Positions 29,099 to 37,845 of a DNA stretch of 39,449 nucleotides are shown piece by piece; positions within the stretch are counted from its first letter, which is position 1, and each line of letters begins with the position of its first letter. A model generated the notes under the pieces. It was not told the origin of the DNA and made no database searches. It saw only the letters and a list, made by a program, of their open reading frames with translations. Made by a program: the position numbers and the translations under genes. This DNA is from Candidatus Nitrosotenuis sp. (lineage in GTDB: Archaea > Thermoproteota > Nitrososphaeria > Nitrososphaerales > Nitrosopumilaceae). Location: positions 1-39,449 of the forward strand of contig JAENJF010000002.1 in NCBI GenBank assembly GCA_016844685.1, read 5' to 3'.

Positions 29099-29347
29099 GG
29101 GTTTCTTCTATATGCTTCCTTCGTTCAAGCATGTTGCCTAGATAAAAAGTGGTATAACCATAAAGACCAAGACAAAATACAAGCCAAAGATCAAAAAAAT
29201 CAACCAATTAAAACACCCAACGACTTTTGACAAGAATAAAACTGATGGAGACGACAGAACCTGAACAAAAATCGATCTAAGGATCACCGATCAGAAATTT
29301 GATTCACAAAATCGATATACCGTAACAAAATATGAATTGTTGATATA

Positions 29348-29716
29348 ATGAGTGACAAGATTTCACAACTTTTAGATCAGAAATACATCAACTTGGAGAC
29401 ATATAGGAAAAGTGGAAAGGCGGTTTGCACCCCGGTGTGGTTTGTCATAGAAAACGACACAATCTATGTCATTACTACAAAAGACACGGGCAAAGTAAAA
29501 CGCCTGCAAAACAACCAAAATGTAAGAATCGCGCCATGTAGATTCAAAGGGGAACTAAAAGGAGATTGGATGCATGGAAAGGCGAGATTTGCAGAAAAGG
29601 ACGAAACAGAGCAGGCAATTAAGCTTCGAAAGAAAAAATACGGGTTTCAGGCACGACTCGTTGGAGTCCTTGTTGCAAGAAAGGGCACCCCGGTAGTAAT
29701 TGCAATTCAGATTTGA
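29348..29716 (+). CDS. Pyridoxamine-5'-phosphate-oxidase-like (PPOX/F420-type split barrel) protein
   Basis: INLETYRKSGKAVCTPVWFVIENDTIYVITTKDTGKVKRLQNNQNVRIAPC. Confidence 0.85.
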   Translation: MSDKISQLLDQKYINLETYRKSGKAVCTPVWFVIENDTIYVITTKDTGKVKRLQNNQNVRIAPCRFKGELKGDWMHGKARFAEKDETEQAIKLRKKKYGFQARLVGVLVARKGTPVVIAIQI

Positions 29717-29722
29717 GTGGAA

Positions 29723-30103
29723 TTACAGGTAGACCTTTTTTGAGTTCAGTTTTCGCTCAAGCTTTGTTGCTACGTCGTCTAGTGCCAGAATGTTTGCCTC
29801 AAGATAGTTTGAGAGGTGAAATATTGAGCCGTATTTTTCTCCTACTTTTGTGACAAGGTTGTTTTTCTCAAGTACCCCAAGATGGTGCTGAACTGCCTTG
29901 TAGTCAAGATTCATTTCAGACGCAAGCTGGTTTGTGTTAAACGGTCTTTCTGATAGCAGCCAGATTATTTTGAGTCGAGTATAGCCTCCCCTAGTTCCGG
30001 TGAATACATAAAGCAAAAGTCGCCTTGCATCTCGATCAGGCTTGTGTGTGAGTGTGGCTGATCTTGTCCTTACTAGTTCTCGTATCTCAACTAATTTTTC
30101 CAT
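29723..30103 (-). CDS. ArsR-type winged-helix transcriptional regulator
   Basis: RLKIIWLLSERPFNTNQLASEMNLDYKAVQHHLGVLEKNNLV. Confidence 0.82.
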   Translation of the reverse strand: MEKLVEIRELVRTRSATLTHKPDRDARRLLLYVFTGTRGGYTRLKIIWLLSERPFNTNQLASEMNLDYKAVQHHLGVLEKNNLVTKVGEKYGSIFHLSNYLEANILALDDVATKLERKLNSKKVYL

Positions 30104-30238
30104 ATCATACGCTCAATACATGGAATCGCGCAATTACTTAAAACACTATTTCCAAATCTACTCCAAATCCCACCCAAAATCATTGAGGCTAAAAAAGCAA
30201 CTAACGCTTAAATTGACAACGGGGATAGCTGAGTCATT

Positions 30239-30970
30239 ATGATGCCAGCGCGCGGCTACGACATGACGCCGACAATGTATTCGCCGGACGGAAGAATATA
30301 CCAAGTAGAATATGCAATTGAAACAGTAAAGCGAGGAACGCTTGCAATTGGCATCAAGGCAAAAGACGGAGTCATCATGGCAGTTGAAGAGATCCCACGA
30401 AAGCTGCAAGCAGCCGGAATCACACAAAAGATCTTCCAAGTAGATGATCACATAGGAGTTGCAGCAGCAGGCTACATTCCAGATGCAAGAACACAGGTGG
30501 ATGACGCACGCACGTTTTCACAAAGCTATAAACTCATTTACGATGAGCAAGTAGACGTTGAAACAGTAGCAAAACATCTAGCAGACAAATGTCACCAATA
30601 TACCCAGTATTCAGGCGTACGACCATTTGGAGTTGCACTCATAGTTGCAGGAGTCGACCAACGCGGAAACATAATCTATGTTACTGATCCCAGCGGAACA
30701 TTTGTTGCATATGCAGCAGTTGCAATTGGCGCAGGCTCTGAAGAGGTAAATTCGTTTTTGGAGAAAAACTACAAGGATGAAATGTCAATTGATGAGGCAT
30801 CAGCGTTGGCAATTGCAGCAATTGACATGAAGGGCGAACAAAAGGAAGAAACAAAACACATCAAGATGGCCCGAATTACAGACAGCAAAAAAGTTCTTGA
30901 AAAGGTATCAGATGTAGACTTGGAAAAATATGCCAAGATTGCAAAAGAAAAATATCCGAAATCGGCATAA
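30239..30970 (+). CDS. psmA: Proteasome alpha subunit
   Basis: GYDMTPTMYSPDGRIYQVEYAIETVKRGTLAIGIKAKDGVIMAVE signature. Confidence 0.96.
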   Translation: MMPARGYDMTPTMYSPDGRIYQVEYAIETVKRGTLAIGIKAKDGVIMAVEEIPRKLQAAGITQKIFQVDDHIGVAAAGYIPDARTQVDDARTFSQSYKLIYDEQVDVETVAKHLADKCHQYTQYSGVRPFGVALIVAGVDQRGNIIYVTDPSGTFVAYAAVAIGAGSEEVNSFLEKNYKDEMSIDEASALAIAAIDMKGEQKEETKHIKMARITDSKKVLEKVSDVDLEKYAKIAKEKYPKSA

Positions 30971-31037
30971 TTTTAGAATCTATACCAATTCAATCGTTTC
31001 AATAGCTTTTCACAACACTGAAATGATTTATGGAAAT

Positions 31038-31586
31038 TTATTTTACTAGAACTACTGGACATTTAGCTCGTTGTACAAGTTCAATTGTCACACTGCCAAA
31101 CATGAATTGTTTTGGACCGTCTCTTGCTCTTGTCCCCATTACAATTAGATCCACATTTTGTTGGGTTGAAAATGCCATTAATGAATCTGAAATATGATCA
31201 GAAAGAATCATGTCGGATTTGATTTTTACCCCAAACTTTTCTGCGGCTTTATGTATGATTTGAAATAACGAATGCACTTGCTTGATTTTATTTCTCTCTA
31301 TTATTGTTTGATGACTTGTCATATCAAGAAATGAACTCGATATTATACTGCTATAGATTACGGTGATAATTGAAATTTTTGAATTGTATTTTTTGGCAAG
31401 ATCTAGCGCAAATTCAAAAGCACGGTATGACATCTGCGATTCGTCAAATGGCACTAGAATGTGCTTGATTAGCGATGGTGAAACTTCCTTGCATTCATCT
31501 ATCACAGGACAGATGATTTGACTATCTTGCATCAATAGAATAGTTTTGACTTGTTTTCTTATATCTTGGAGTTTGTTCTTTTTCAA
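31038..31586 (-). CDS. Universal stress protein (UspA family)
   Basis: IKHILVPFDESQMSYRAFEFALDLAKKY ... VDLIVMGTRARDGPKQFMFGSVTIELVQRAKCPVVLV. Confidence 0.92.
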   Translation of the reverse strand: MKKNKLQDIRKQVKTILLMQDSQIICPVIDECKEVSPSLIKHILVPFDESQMSYRAFEFALDLAKKYNSKISIITVIYSSIISSSFLDMTSHQTIIERNKIKQVHSLFQIIHKAAEKFGVKIKSDMILSDHISDSLMAFSTQQNVDLIVMGTRARDGPKQFMFGSVTIELVQRAKCPVVLVK

Positions 31587-31595
31587 ACAACAAAA

Positions 31596-32228
31596 TTACT
31601 GTTTTGTATTTTGTTTTAGTTTAGTCTTTTTGGTAGATTTGGAGTCAGTTTTCTTTGTTTTGGTATCGGTTTTTTTGGTAGTTTTGGCATCTGTTTTTAC
31701 TTTATCTACAGTCTTCGAGTTGGTATTTTTGTCACTGTCTGATGTCTTTGGCTCAGAGGATTTAGTTGATGACTTGATTGGAGATTGGGATGAACCTGCA
31801 GGTAGGCCAGATTCTCCAACCATTATACTAAACGTAGTCTTTTCGGATGGAATTGGCTGAAACAAGATTCCTTGTACATCAACTATGATTTTGTATTCAC
31901 CCTTTTCTTTGAATACAACTGGAATTGTTATTGTGCCAATTGATGTGTGAGATAACGGTATTGGGCCAAATACTGCACTTCCGTCCTTTGTTACAGCGAC
32001 AGTATAATCAATATGTTCTTGGATTGCGCTTGTCTGTCCATTTAGAAAATCGATTTTTAGTTTTGCAGAATTGCCAGGAGATAATTTTTCTGGAAGTGTG
32101 GAAATTCCCACCTTGATGGTTCCCTTGTCAGTAGGCAATACCTGCTGATAGTTTTCTGCAGATGCGTTAAATGGGTATGCTACAAGTATTCCAAAAACAA
32201 GTACTGTGATACAAAAAACTGCCTTCAT
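31596..32228 (-). CDS. Secreted protein with Lys/Thr/Ser-rich low-complexity C-terminal tail
   Basis: Signal peptide MKAVFCITVLVFGILVAYPFNASAE (ATG at 32228 preferred over the ORF-track start at 32291); tail KTTKKTDTKTKKTDSKSTKKTKLKQNTKQ. Confidence 0.75.
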   Translation of the reverse strand: MKAVFCITVLVFGILVAYPFNASAENYQQVLPTDKGTIKVGISTLPEKLSPGNSAKLKIDFLNGQTSAIQEHIDYTVAVTKDGSAVFGPIPLSHTSIGTITIPVVFKEKGEYKIIVDVQGILFQPIPSEKTTFSIMVGESGLPAGSSQSPIKSSTKSSEPKTSDSDKNTNSKTVDKVKTDAKTTKKTDTKTKKTDSKSTKKTKLKQNTKQ

Positions 32229-32425
32229 TTGATGTAATATGGGAAAAGAATCGATATAAGACTTTGTCCTAATCAAAACCGTGCTTTGCAAATAATCTAA
32301 AAAAGTGTTGTTAATACAAATGATGTGTAATCTTCACTTGCTTAATTATACAATTACTATTGTTAACAAAAAATTGTAGACACACTGGATTAGTACAAAT
32401 TATAGTTGATCAGTACCTAGTACTA

Positions 32426-33115
32426 ATGGGTCTTGGGAGTTATTGGGGAGAGGTAATCGAGGTCTTACGGCAGATTATCCCAATTTATGACAAGGTAAAC
32501 AAGTACATTTCACTTGGAAAAGACACAGAACATCGAAATAGAGGCATAAGAGGCAGAGTAAATCCAGGCGACTCCATTTTGGATGCAGGCTCGGGCTTTG
32601 GCAACATGTCAAAGACTGCAGAAAAAATCTGCAATGGCAATTTGACAATTATGTTGTATGATCCGCTTGTTCCAATGCTAAAGAACACAAGTATCTATTT
32701 TCAAAAAATTCCTGATTTGTCGTGTGGAGTCTTTGAGCACATACCATTCAAGGACAAACAGTTTGATGCAGTTTTGTGCGGATATTCCCTGAGAGACGCA
32801 ATAAATCTCAGAATTGCAATTTCAGAAATTCACCGTGTTCTCAAAAATGGAGGACGTTTTGTCATAGTTGATTTAGGAAAGCCCGACAATCCCCTGATTC
32901 GCCTAGGCGTTTCATTTTATCTTAGGATGATTTTGCCAGTTATTGCATTTTTGGTTGGCGGAAGGCTTGGGTTGAAATTTGGAACATTATATGGAACGTT
33001 TAAGCGATGGCCCCAAAACAAAAAACTAGAATCATTACTTCTTGAAAAATTTTCACGCGTTGAATTTGAGAAAGACCTCATGGGCGGAGCAATAATGGTT
33101 GCAGCTTACAAATGA
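32426..33115 (+). CDS. SAM-dependent methyltransferase (UbiE/MenG-like)
   Basis: DSILDAGSGFGNMSKTAEKI, FEHIPFKDKQFDAVLCGYSLRDAINLRIAISEIHRVLKNGGRFVIVDLGKP; internal ATG at 32426 chosen. Confidence 0.8.
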   Translation: MGLGSYWGEVIEVLRQIIPIYDKVNKYISLGKDTEHRNRGIRGRVNPGDSILDAGSGFGNMSKTAEKICNGNLTIMLYDPLVPMLKNTSIYFQKIPDLSCGVFEHIPFKDKQFDAVLCGYSLRDAINLRIAISEIHRVLKNGGRFVIVDLGKPDNPLIRLGVSFYLRMILPVIAFLVGGRLGLKFGTLYGTFKRWPQNKKLESLLLEKFSRVEFEKDLMGGAIMVAAYK

Positions 33116-34263
33116 AAAAAACGCTCATTCTTGTAAATATCACTGGTCTTTTGATTGGCATATCATATGGAATGCACAATCCAATTGTTCCAATATTTGC
33201 AAAAAACGATCTTGGCGCATCATACGCGGATCTTGGACTAATTGGTCTTGCAAATTTCATTCCATACATATTCATTCCAGTTTTTGTCGGGGTTTTGCTT
33301 GGTAGATTCAACAATGGGCGCCTCCTATCCCTTGGAATCATCATAAATTCGGCATCCGTGTATTTGCTTTCGCTTGCAAGGTCTGTTCCCGAGGTAATGG
33401 CATTTAGGGCAATGACTGGAATAGCACATGCGTTCTTTTGGCCACCTGCAGAATCCATCATATCAAATGCTAGCACCGAAGAATCGCGCATAAAAAACAT
33501 TGCAAGATTCACGGGATTTTTTGTGAGCGGCTTTATGATAGGTCCGCTCATTGGAACATTTCTTTTGGAGGGAATGGATGCATCGTATAGGCTTTTGTTT
33601 CAGATTGCCACCTTTGTTCTGGCATCATCCATAATATTTTCAATTCAGGTTGCAAAGAAACACGTTCCTGTATCGCACTCTAAATTTTCATTTTCCGGTA
33701 TAAAGGAAATAACCAAGTTTCCCCAAGTGATTGCAATTTTGATTTATTGTGCCTCGTCATTTGGAATGATTTTGGCAATTCATCCCGCTTTTTTGAATGA
33801 CCGCAGCATGTCGGCGACCGCAATTGAGATTTTGTATTTTGTGTTTGGTGCTTCACGTGTTGTGACACTTGCATTGGCAGAAAGACTTGCAAGGCACACG
33901 GCAAAAACTTTGATTGCCTCAACACTTTGCATTTCATCTGGGCTTTTGCTTTCATTCTTTTCTGGATCAATAGTAGATTTTGCAATTGCTATGACCCTCA
34001 TGGGATTTGGATTTAGTGTGATTTTCCCGTTAACACTTGAGATAATTCTAAGAAAGGTGAAAAAAGAAAATTCAGGTGTGATAATAGGCGCATATGAAAC
34101 CGTATTTGGTATTGGGTGGGCAATTGGCCCAATTGCATCTGGCCTGATATCAGAGTTTTCTGGAAACGCAACTCCATATTTGGTGTTTTTTGTACTTGGA
34201 ATAGGAATTTCTGTAATGAGTGCAATAAAAAAGAAAACACTAGAGTCTGCTGCAAACTCCTGA
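33112..34263 (+). CDS. Major facilitator superfamily transporter
   Basis: ~12 hydrophobic segments; HNPIVPIFAKNDLGASYADLGLIG; ATGA overlap with upstream methyltransferase. Confidence 0.88.
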   Translation: MKKTLILVNITGLLIGISYGMHNPIVPIFAKNDLGASYADLGLIGLANFIPYIFIPVFVGVLLGRFNNGRLLSLGIIINSASVYLLSLARSVPEVMAFRAMTGIAHAFFWPPAESIISNASTEESRIKNIARFTGFFVSGFMIGPLIGTFLLEGMDASYRLLFQIATFVLASSIIFSIQVAKKHVPVSHSKFSFSGIKEITKFPQVIAILIYCASSFGMILAIHPAFLNDRSMSATAIEILYFVFGASRVVTLALAERLARHTAKTLIASTLCISSGLLLSFFSGSIVDFAIAMTLMGFGFSVIFPLTLEIILRKVKKENSGVIIGAYETVFGIGWAIGPIASGLISEFSGNATPYLVFFVLGIGISVMSAIKKKTLESAANS

Positions 34264-34272
34264 GACTTTTAA

Positions 34273-35430
34273 TCACCGGATATGTTTTCTAATCTTTCCA
34301 ATTACAAACACCGGAAGTGCAAAATACATGCCAATGTTTAGCAAAATTATTCCAGTTCCGTATACAATCAGTTCTTGTTCTGAATCAATGTGCACGTAAT
34401 TCAACAATGATAATGAAGAAAGCATTGGAGAAAGCGCAGTCTTTATTGTTTCTTTGAATAGTGGGCTTTGTCTTTCCCAGTCTGCTATTGTTGGACTAAA
34501 TGAATAATAGAATATGTTGAATCCATCCATAAATGCAGAACCCGAATCTGTCTTGAGCAATGTGCCATCACGTAATTCCCTTAGGTGTTGCACTTGGGGT
34601 GCAAGCTCTGTTCCATAGGCAGCAGTGGTAACTAGGCATCCCCCACCGCTCTTTTTCTCAATTACACAGACTCCATTTTCAAGAACTGTTCCTTCTCCAC
34701 AAACTCCAATTGGTGGCTTTGGTTCCGGTACTCCGACTACCTCATAGATTGTTTTTCCTGGGAAATACTTGGTAAACCACTCCTTGAATGCAGGTTCGTT
34801 GTTGTATCTATCCACATATGTCTGTGGGTCCTTGGTAGGATCTGGGAATCCAGGAATTGTGGTTTTTGGTTTTTCTGCTGGTTTTTCTTCTGGCGGTGGT
34901 GTGGTTGGTTCTGTTGTTTTAGGTTCTTCTGTCTTTGGGGTTTCAGTTTTTGGCGGTTGCATTGGCGGTTGTGTTGTTATGGTTGTGGTTGTAGGGGTAG
35001 GAATTATTTTTTCTTTCATCAGATCTATAGCGGATGGTACAACAGGCGAGCCATCTGCAGAATAATCAAATAATGTAAATTTTCCAATATAGTTTAGCTC
35101 GTTGCTATAAAATGCAGTTGCGTTGTAGATACCTTTTGCTGTAAACTTGGCAGCATTTTTGTCAATTGAAGTATCAAAAGGACTGGTCTTGAAGGTTCCA
35201 TCTGAATCGGCGTATGTCTCTCGTAACATAACATAGCTTTTGTCAGGACCATATACTTTGATTGAGACTATTTTATTTGCATGTGCGGCATCTGTGGTAC
35301 CAGTAAATACTATTTTATCACCTTTTTTGTAGATTGCCTTTTCTGTCCCAAATGTTTGAATCACGGCAAAAGCAGGCGTAACAGCCATGCTTACAACCAA
35401 GAAAATCAAAATTACTGCTAGTTTCATCAA
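34273..35430 (-). CDS. Secreted/surface protein with Pro/Thr/Glu linker and CFI-box-CTERM-like domain
   Basis: Signal peptide; PTPTTTTITTQPPMQPPKTETPKTEEPKTTEPTTPPPEEKPAEKPKTT linker; GGGCLVTTAAYGTELAPQVQHLRELRDGTL; C-terminal TM. Confidence 0.82.
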   Translation of the reverse strand: MMKLAVILIFLVVSMAVTPAFAVIQTFGTEKAIYKKGDKIVFTGTTDAAHANKIVSIKVYGPDKSYVMLRETYADSDGTFKTSPFDTSIDKNAAKFTAKGIYNATAFYSNELNYIGKFTLFDYSADGSPVVPSAIDLMKEKIIPTPTTTTITTQPPMQPPKTETPKTEEPKTTEPTTPPPEEKPAEKPKTTIPGFPDPTKDPQTYVDRYNNEPAFKEWFTKYFPGKTIYEVVGVPEPKPPIGVCGEGTVLENGVCVIEKKSGGGCLVTTAAYGTELAPQVQHLRELRDGTLLKTDSGSAFMDGFNIFYYSFSPTIADWERQSPLFKETIKTALSPMLSSLSLLNYVHIDSEQELIVYGTGIILLNIGMYFALPVFVIGKIRKHIR

Positions 35431-35559
35431 ACTTATCTAGAATTATGATTAGATTTTAGGATCTTTAACTAGATTGTACACAATTGTATAGCTACTGCTA
35501 GACAGATATAGACTAGGCATTTTGCCAAACTTTATTTTTCGAGAGATGAAAAATCAGTC

Positions 35560-35907
35560 ATGCTTGATTATTCTCTTAATATCTTGGGAAGTGAATGGAT
35601 AATCATCATATTGGTAGCCCTAATTGTTCTTTTTGGCACAAACAAGCTTCCAGATGTAGCAAAAAAGCTTGGACGGGCAGTTGGGGAATATAACAAGACA
35701 AAAGCAGAGATTCAAAATCAGATGACTGGCATCACAAACGCAGATCTCAACATAACCAATCCAGTCCAAAATGAAAGGCAAAAACTAGAATTTATGGCAA
35801 AATCACTTGGTATTGATTTTGCTGGAAAAACAGATGACGAGATAAAAAAAGCTATTTCAGACAAGATGTCTGATAGCCCCAATTCAAATCAAAAGGATAG
35901 AGGCTAG
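35560..35907 (+). CDS. tatA: Twin-arginine translocase TatA/E family protein
   Basis: ILGSEWIIIILVALIVLFGTNKLPDVAKKLGRAVGEYNKTKAEI. Confidence 0.9.
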   Translation: MLDYSLNILGSEWIIIILVALIVLFGTNKLPDVAKKLGRAVGEYNKTKAEIQNQMTGITNADLNITNPVQNERQKLEFMAKSLGIDFAGKTDDEIKKAISDKMSDSPNSNQKDRG

Positions 35908-35909
35908 TC

Positions 35910-36645
35910 TTGACCAAGATTTCGTTTAACAAGATTTACAACATGAATTGTATTTCTCATAGTAACCGATCCTCCGTTTGCGATTGATTTTAGAGCGACA
36001 AGACAAAACTACAACAGAACTGCATCCAGAGTAATGCAGGGGTATAATGAAATTAAACAAAAGGACTATTATGATTTTTCACTCCGGTGGATGTCAGATG
36101 CATTTAGGATTCTAAAAAAATCTGGAAGCATGTATGTTTTTTCCGGATGGAACAATCTCAAGGACATTTTAAATGCTCTGGATAATGTGGGATTCGTTAC
36201 CATCAATCACGTAATTTGGAAATACCAATTTGGAGTAGTCACATCAAGAAAATATGTAACGTCGCATTATCATTGCCTGTATGTTTGCAAAGACGAGAAA
36301 AAAAGAAAATTCTATCCGTTTGTAAGATTCAAAAAGACAGATAGAACGCAAGACGGACACAGTCTTCACTACAAAGACAAAGAAGACGTCTGGGAAATAA
36401 AACGAGAATACTGGACGGGTGATAAAAAGACGCCAACCAAATTACCCGCAGAAATTGTAAAAAAAATTCTCCAGCATTCTAGTAGGACTGGTGATGTAGT
36501 GTTTGATCCATTTTTGGGCTCAGGCCAAGTTGCAGTGATTAGCAAGATGCTAAAGCGCAAGTATCTTGGCTTTGAAACCGTCCCAGAGTACTATGATTTT
36601 GCCAAAAATAGGCTTGAAAAGAACATGTACAGATTAAAGGCATAG
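35910..36645 (+). pseudogene. Beta-type (N4/N6) DNA methyltransferase, probably decayed by deletion/frameshift near the N-terminus
   Basis: Frame A from TTG 35910: MTKISFNKIYNMNCISH...; frame B: IVFLIVTDPPFAIDFRATRQNYNRTASRVMQGYNEI... through FDPFLGSGQVAVISKMLKRKYLGFE. The DPPF motif lies upstream of the track ORF start at 36034 and its frame stops at 35944-35946. Confidence 0.75.
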
Positions 36646-36661
36646 GCTCTGTCAAATCTAC
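36645..36661 (+). repeat. Left copy of a 17-bp perfect inverted repeat GGCTCTGTCAAATCTAC
   Basis: Reverse complement at 37842-37858. Confidence 0.9.
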
Positions 36662-36665
36662 GGTT

Positions 36666-36691
36666 ACTTGGTAATTATACAATAACCAAGT
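36666..36691 (+). repeat. Subterminal imperfect palindrome (candidate IS200/IS605 left-end hairpin)
   Basis: ACTTGGTAATTATACAATAACCAAGT: 7-bp stem, one mismatch, 3 further bp, ATAC loop. Confidence 0.7.
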
Positions 36692-36712
36692 CATTATGTA
36701 GTCATACACTGA

Positions 36713-37845
36713 TACCTATACACGGAATCAACATTATCTGTCACCCAACATCATAGCAGTCCTGAATTAGTATCGTTAATGGAAGAATTCAGGTGGATGC
36801 TAAACGAATCCATCAGAATTGGAATGGAGAGAAACCTTACCTCACAGCAAGCCTTCAATTCTAATGTATATCAAGAGCAATACAGGTGGCAAAGTCAAAG
36901 ATCAACGATTTTAGAAAAACAAGAAAAAAGAATCCAAATGCCAAAATCCCATACTACAAAAAACCATATGTTACAGTCGATAAACAGTCATACCAAATCA
37001 TGGGAAACACACTCATAATCGGAGTCAGGCCTGGGCGACCATACGTTGGAATTCCACTAAATGATTATACTGTATCCCAATTCGCTGATCCTCACATCAA
37101 AATTGGAGCAATTACAATTACCCGTAATACAATATCTATTTCAATATCAAAAGAAACTCAAAGTATCACACCAACCGAATTTGTAGGAATCGACACAAAT
37201 CTGAACAATATATCTACGGTTCACTCAGATGGACATGTCGACGTTTTCTCAGATGTAGCCAAGATAACAAAAATCAAGCAAAAATACAGAAAGGTAAAAT
37301 CACATTTCAGGCGAAATGATGTCAGAATTGGAAAGAAAATATTTCAGAAATATGGCACAAAACAACAACACAAAACCAAGCAAACCCTTCACAATATTTC
37401 AAAAAAACTCGTAACACAGAAAAAGCAACTAATCCTTGAGGATCTAAAAGGCATTAGAAAACTATACCAAAAAGGAAATGGCCAAGGAACAAAATACCGC
37501 TCAAGGCTCAACGGCTGGCCATTTTATGAATTTAAAAGGCAACTAGAGTACAAATCAAAGTGGTATAACGGGATTCCAGTCATCAAAATAAAACCCAACA
37601 AGACGTCATCAAAGTGTTCGATATGTGGGGCAAAAGTAATCCCCGAAGAGAACCGACAGATAAGATGTCATTGCGGTCACAGAGAAGACCGCGATATCAA
37701 TGCTGCACGCAATATTTTGTATAAAGGAGTACCAGTTGTGCAGCTACGAGGCCTGCGACTCAGGCCAGACGCGCCACAAGGTGAAGCAATGAAGCAGTCA
37801 AAAGATGCCAAGCAGATTGTGACGAGTCAAATCAACCTACAGTAG
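36713..37845 (+). pseudogene. tnpB: TnpB-family RNA-guided nuclease, frameshifted (N-terminal frame 36713-~36880, main frame ~36865-37845)
   Basis: N-terminus ...LSVTQHHSSPELVSLMEEFRWMLNESIRIG; main part with VGIDTNLNNIST, LILEDLKGIRK, SSKCSICGAK...CHCGHREDRDINAARNIL; C-terminal EAMKQSKDA. Confidence 0.88.
37750..37766 (+). ncRNA. Candidate omegaRNA (reRNA) hairpin within the tnpB 3' coding end
   Basis: GGCCTG-CGACT-CAGGCC perfect 6-bp stem, 5-nt loop, just downstream of the zinc-finger codons, where TnpB-associated RNAs are known to originate. Confidence 0.4.
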
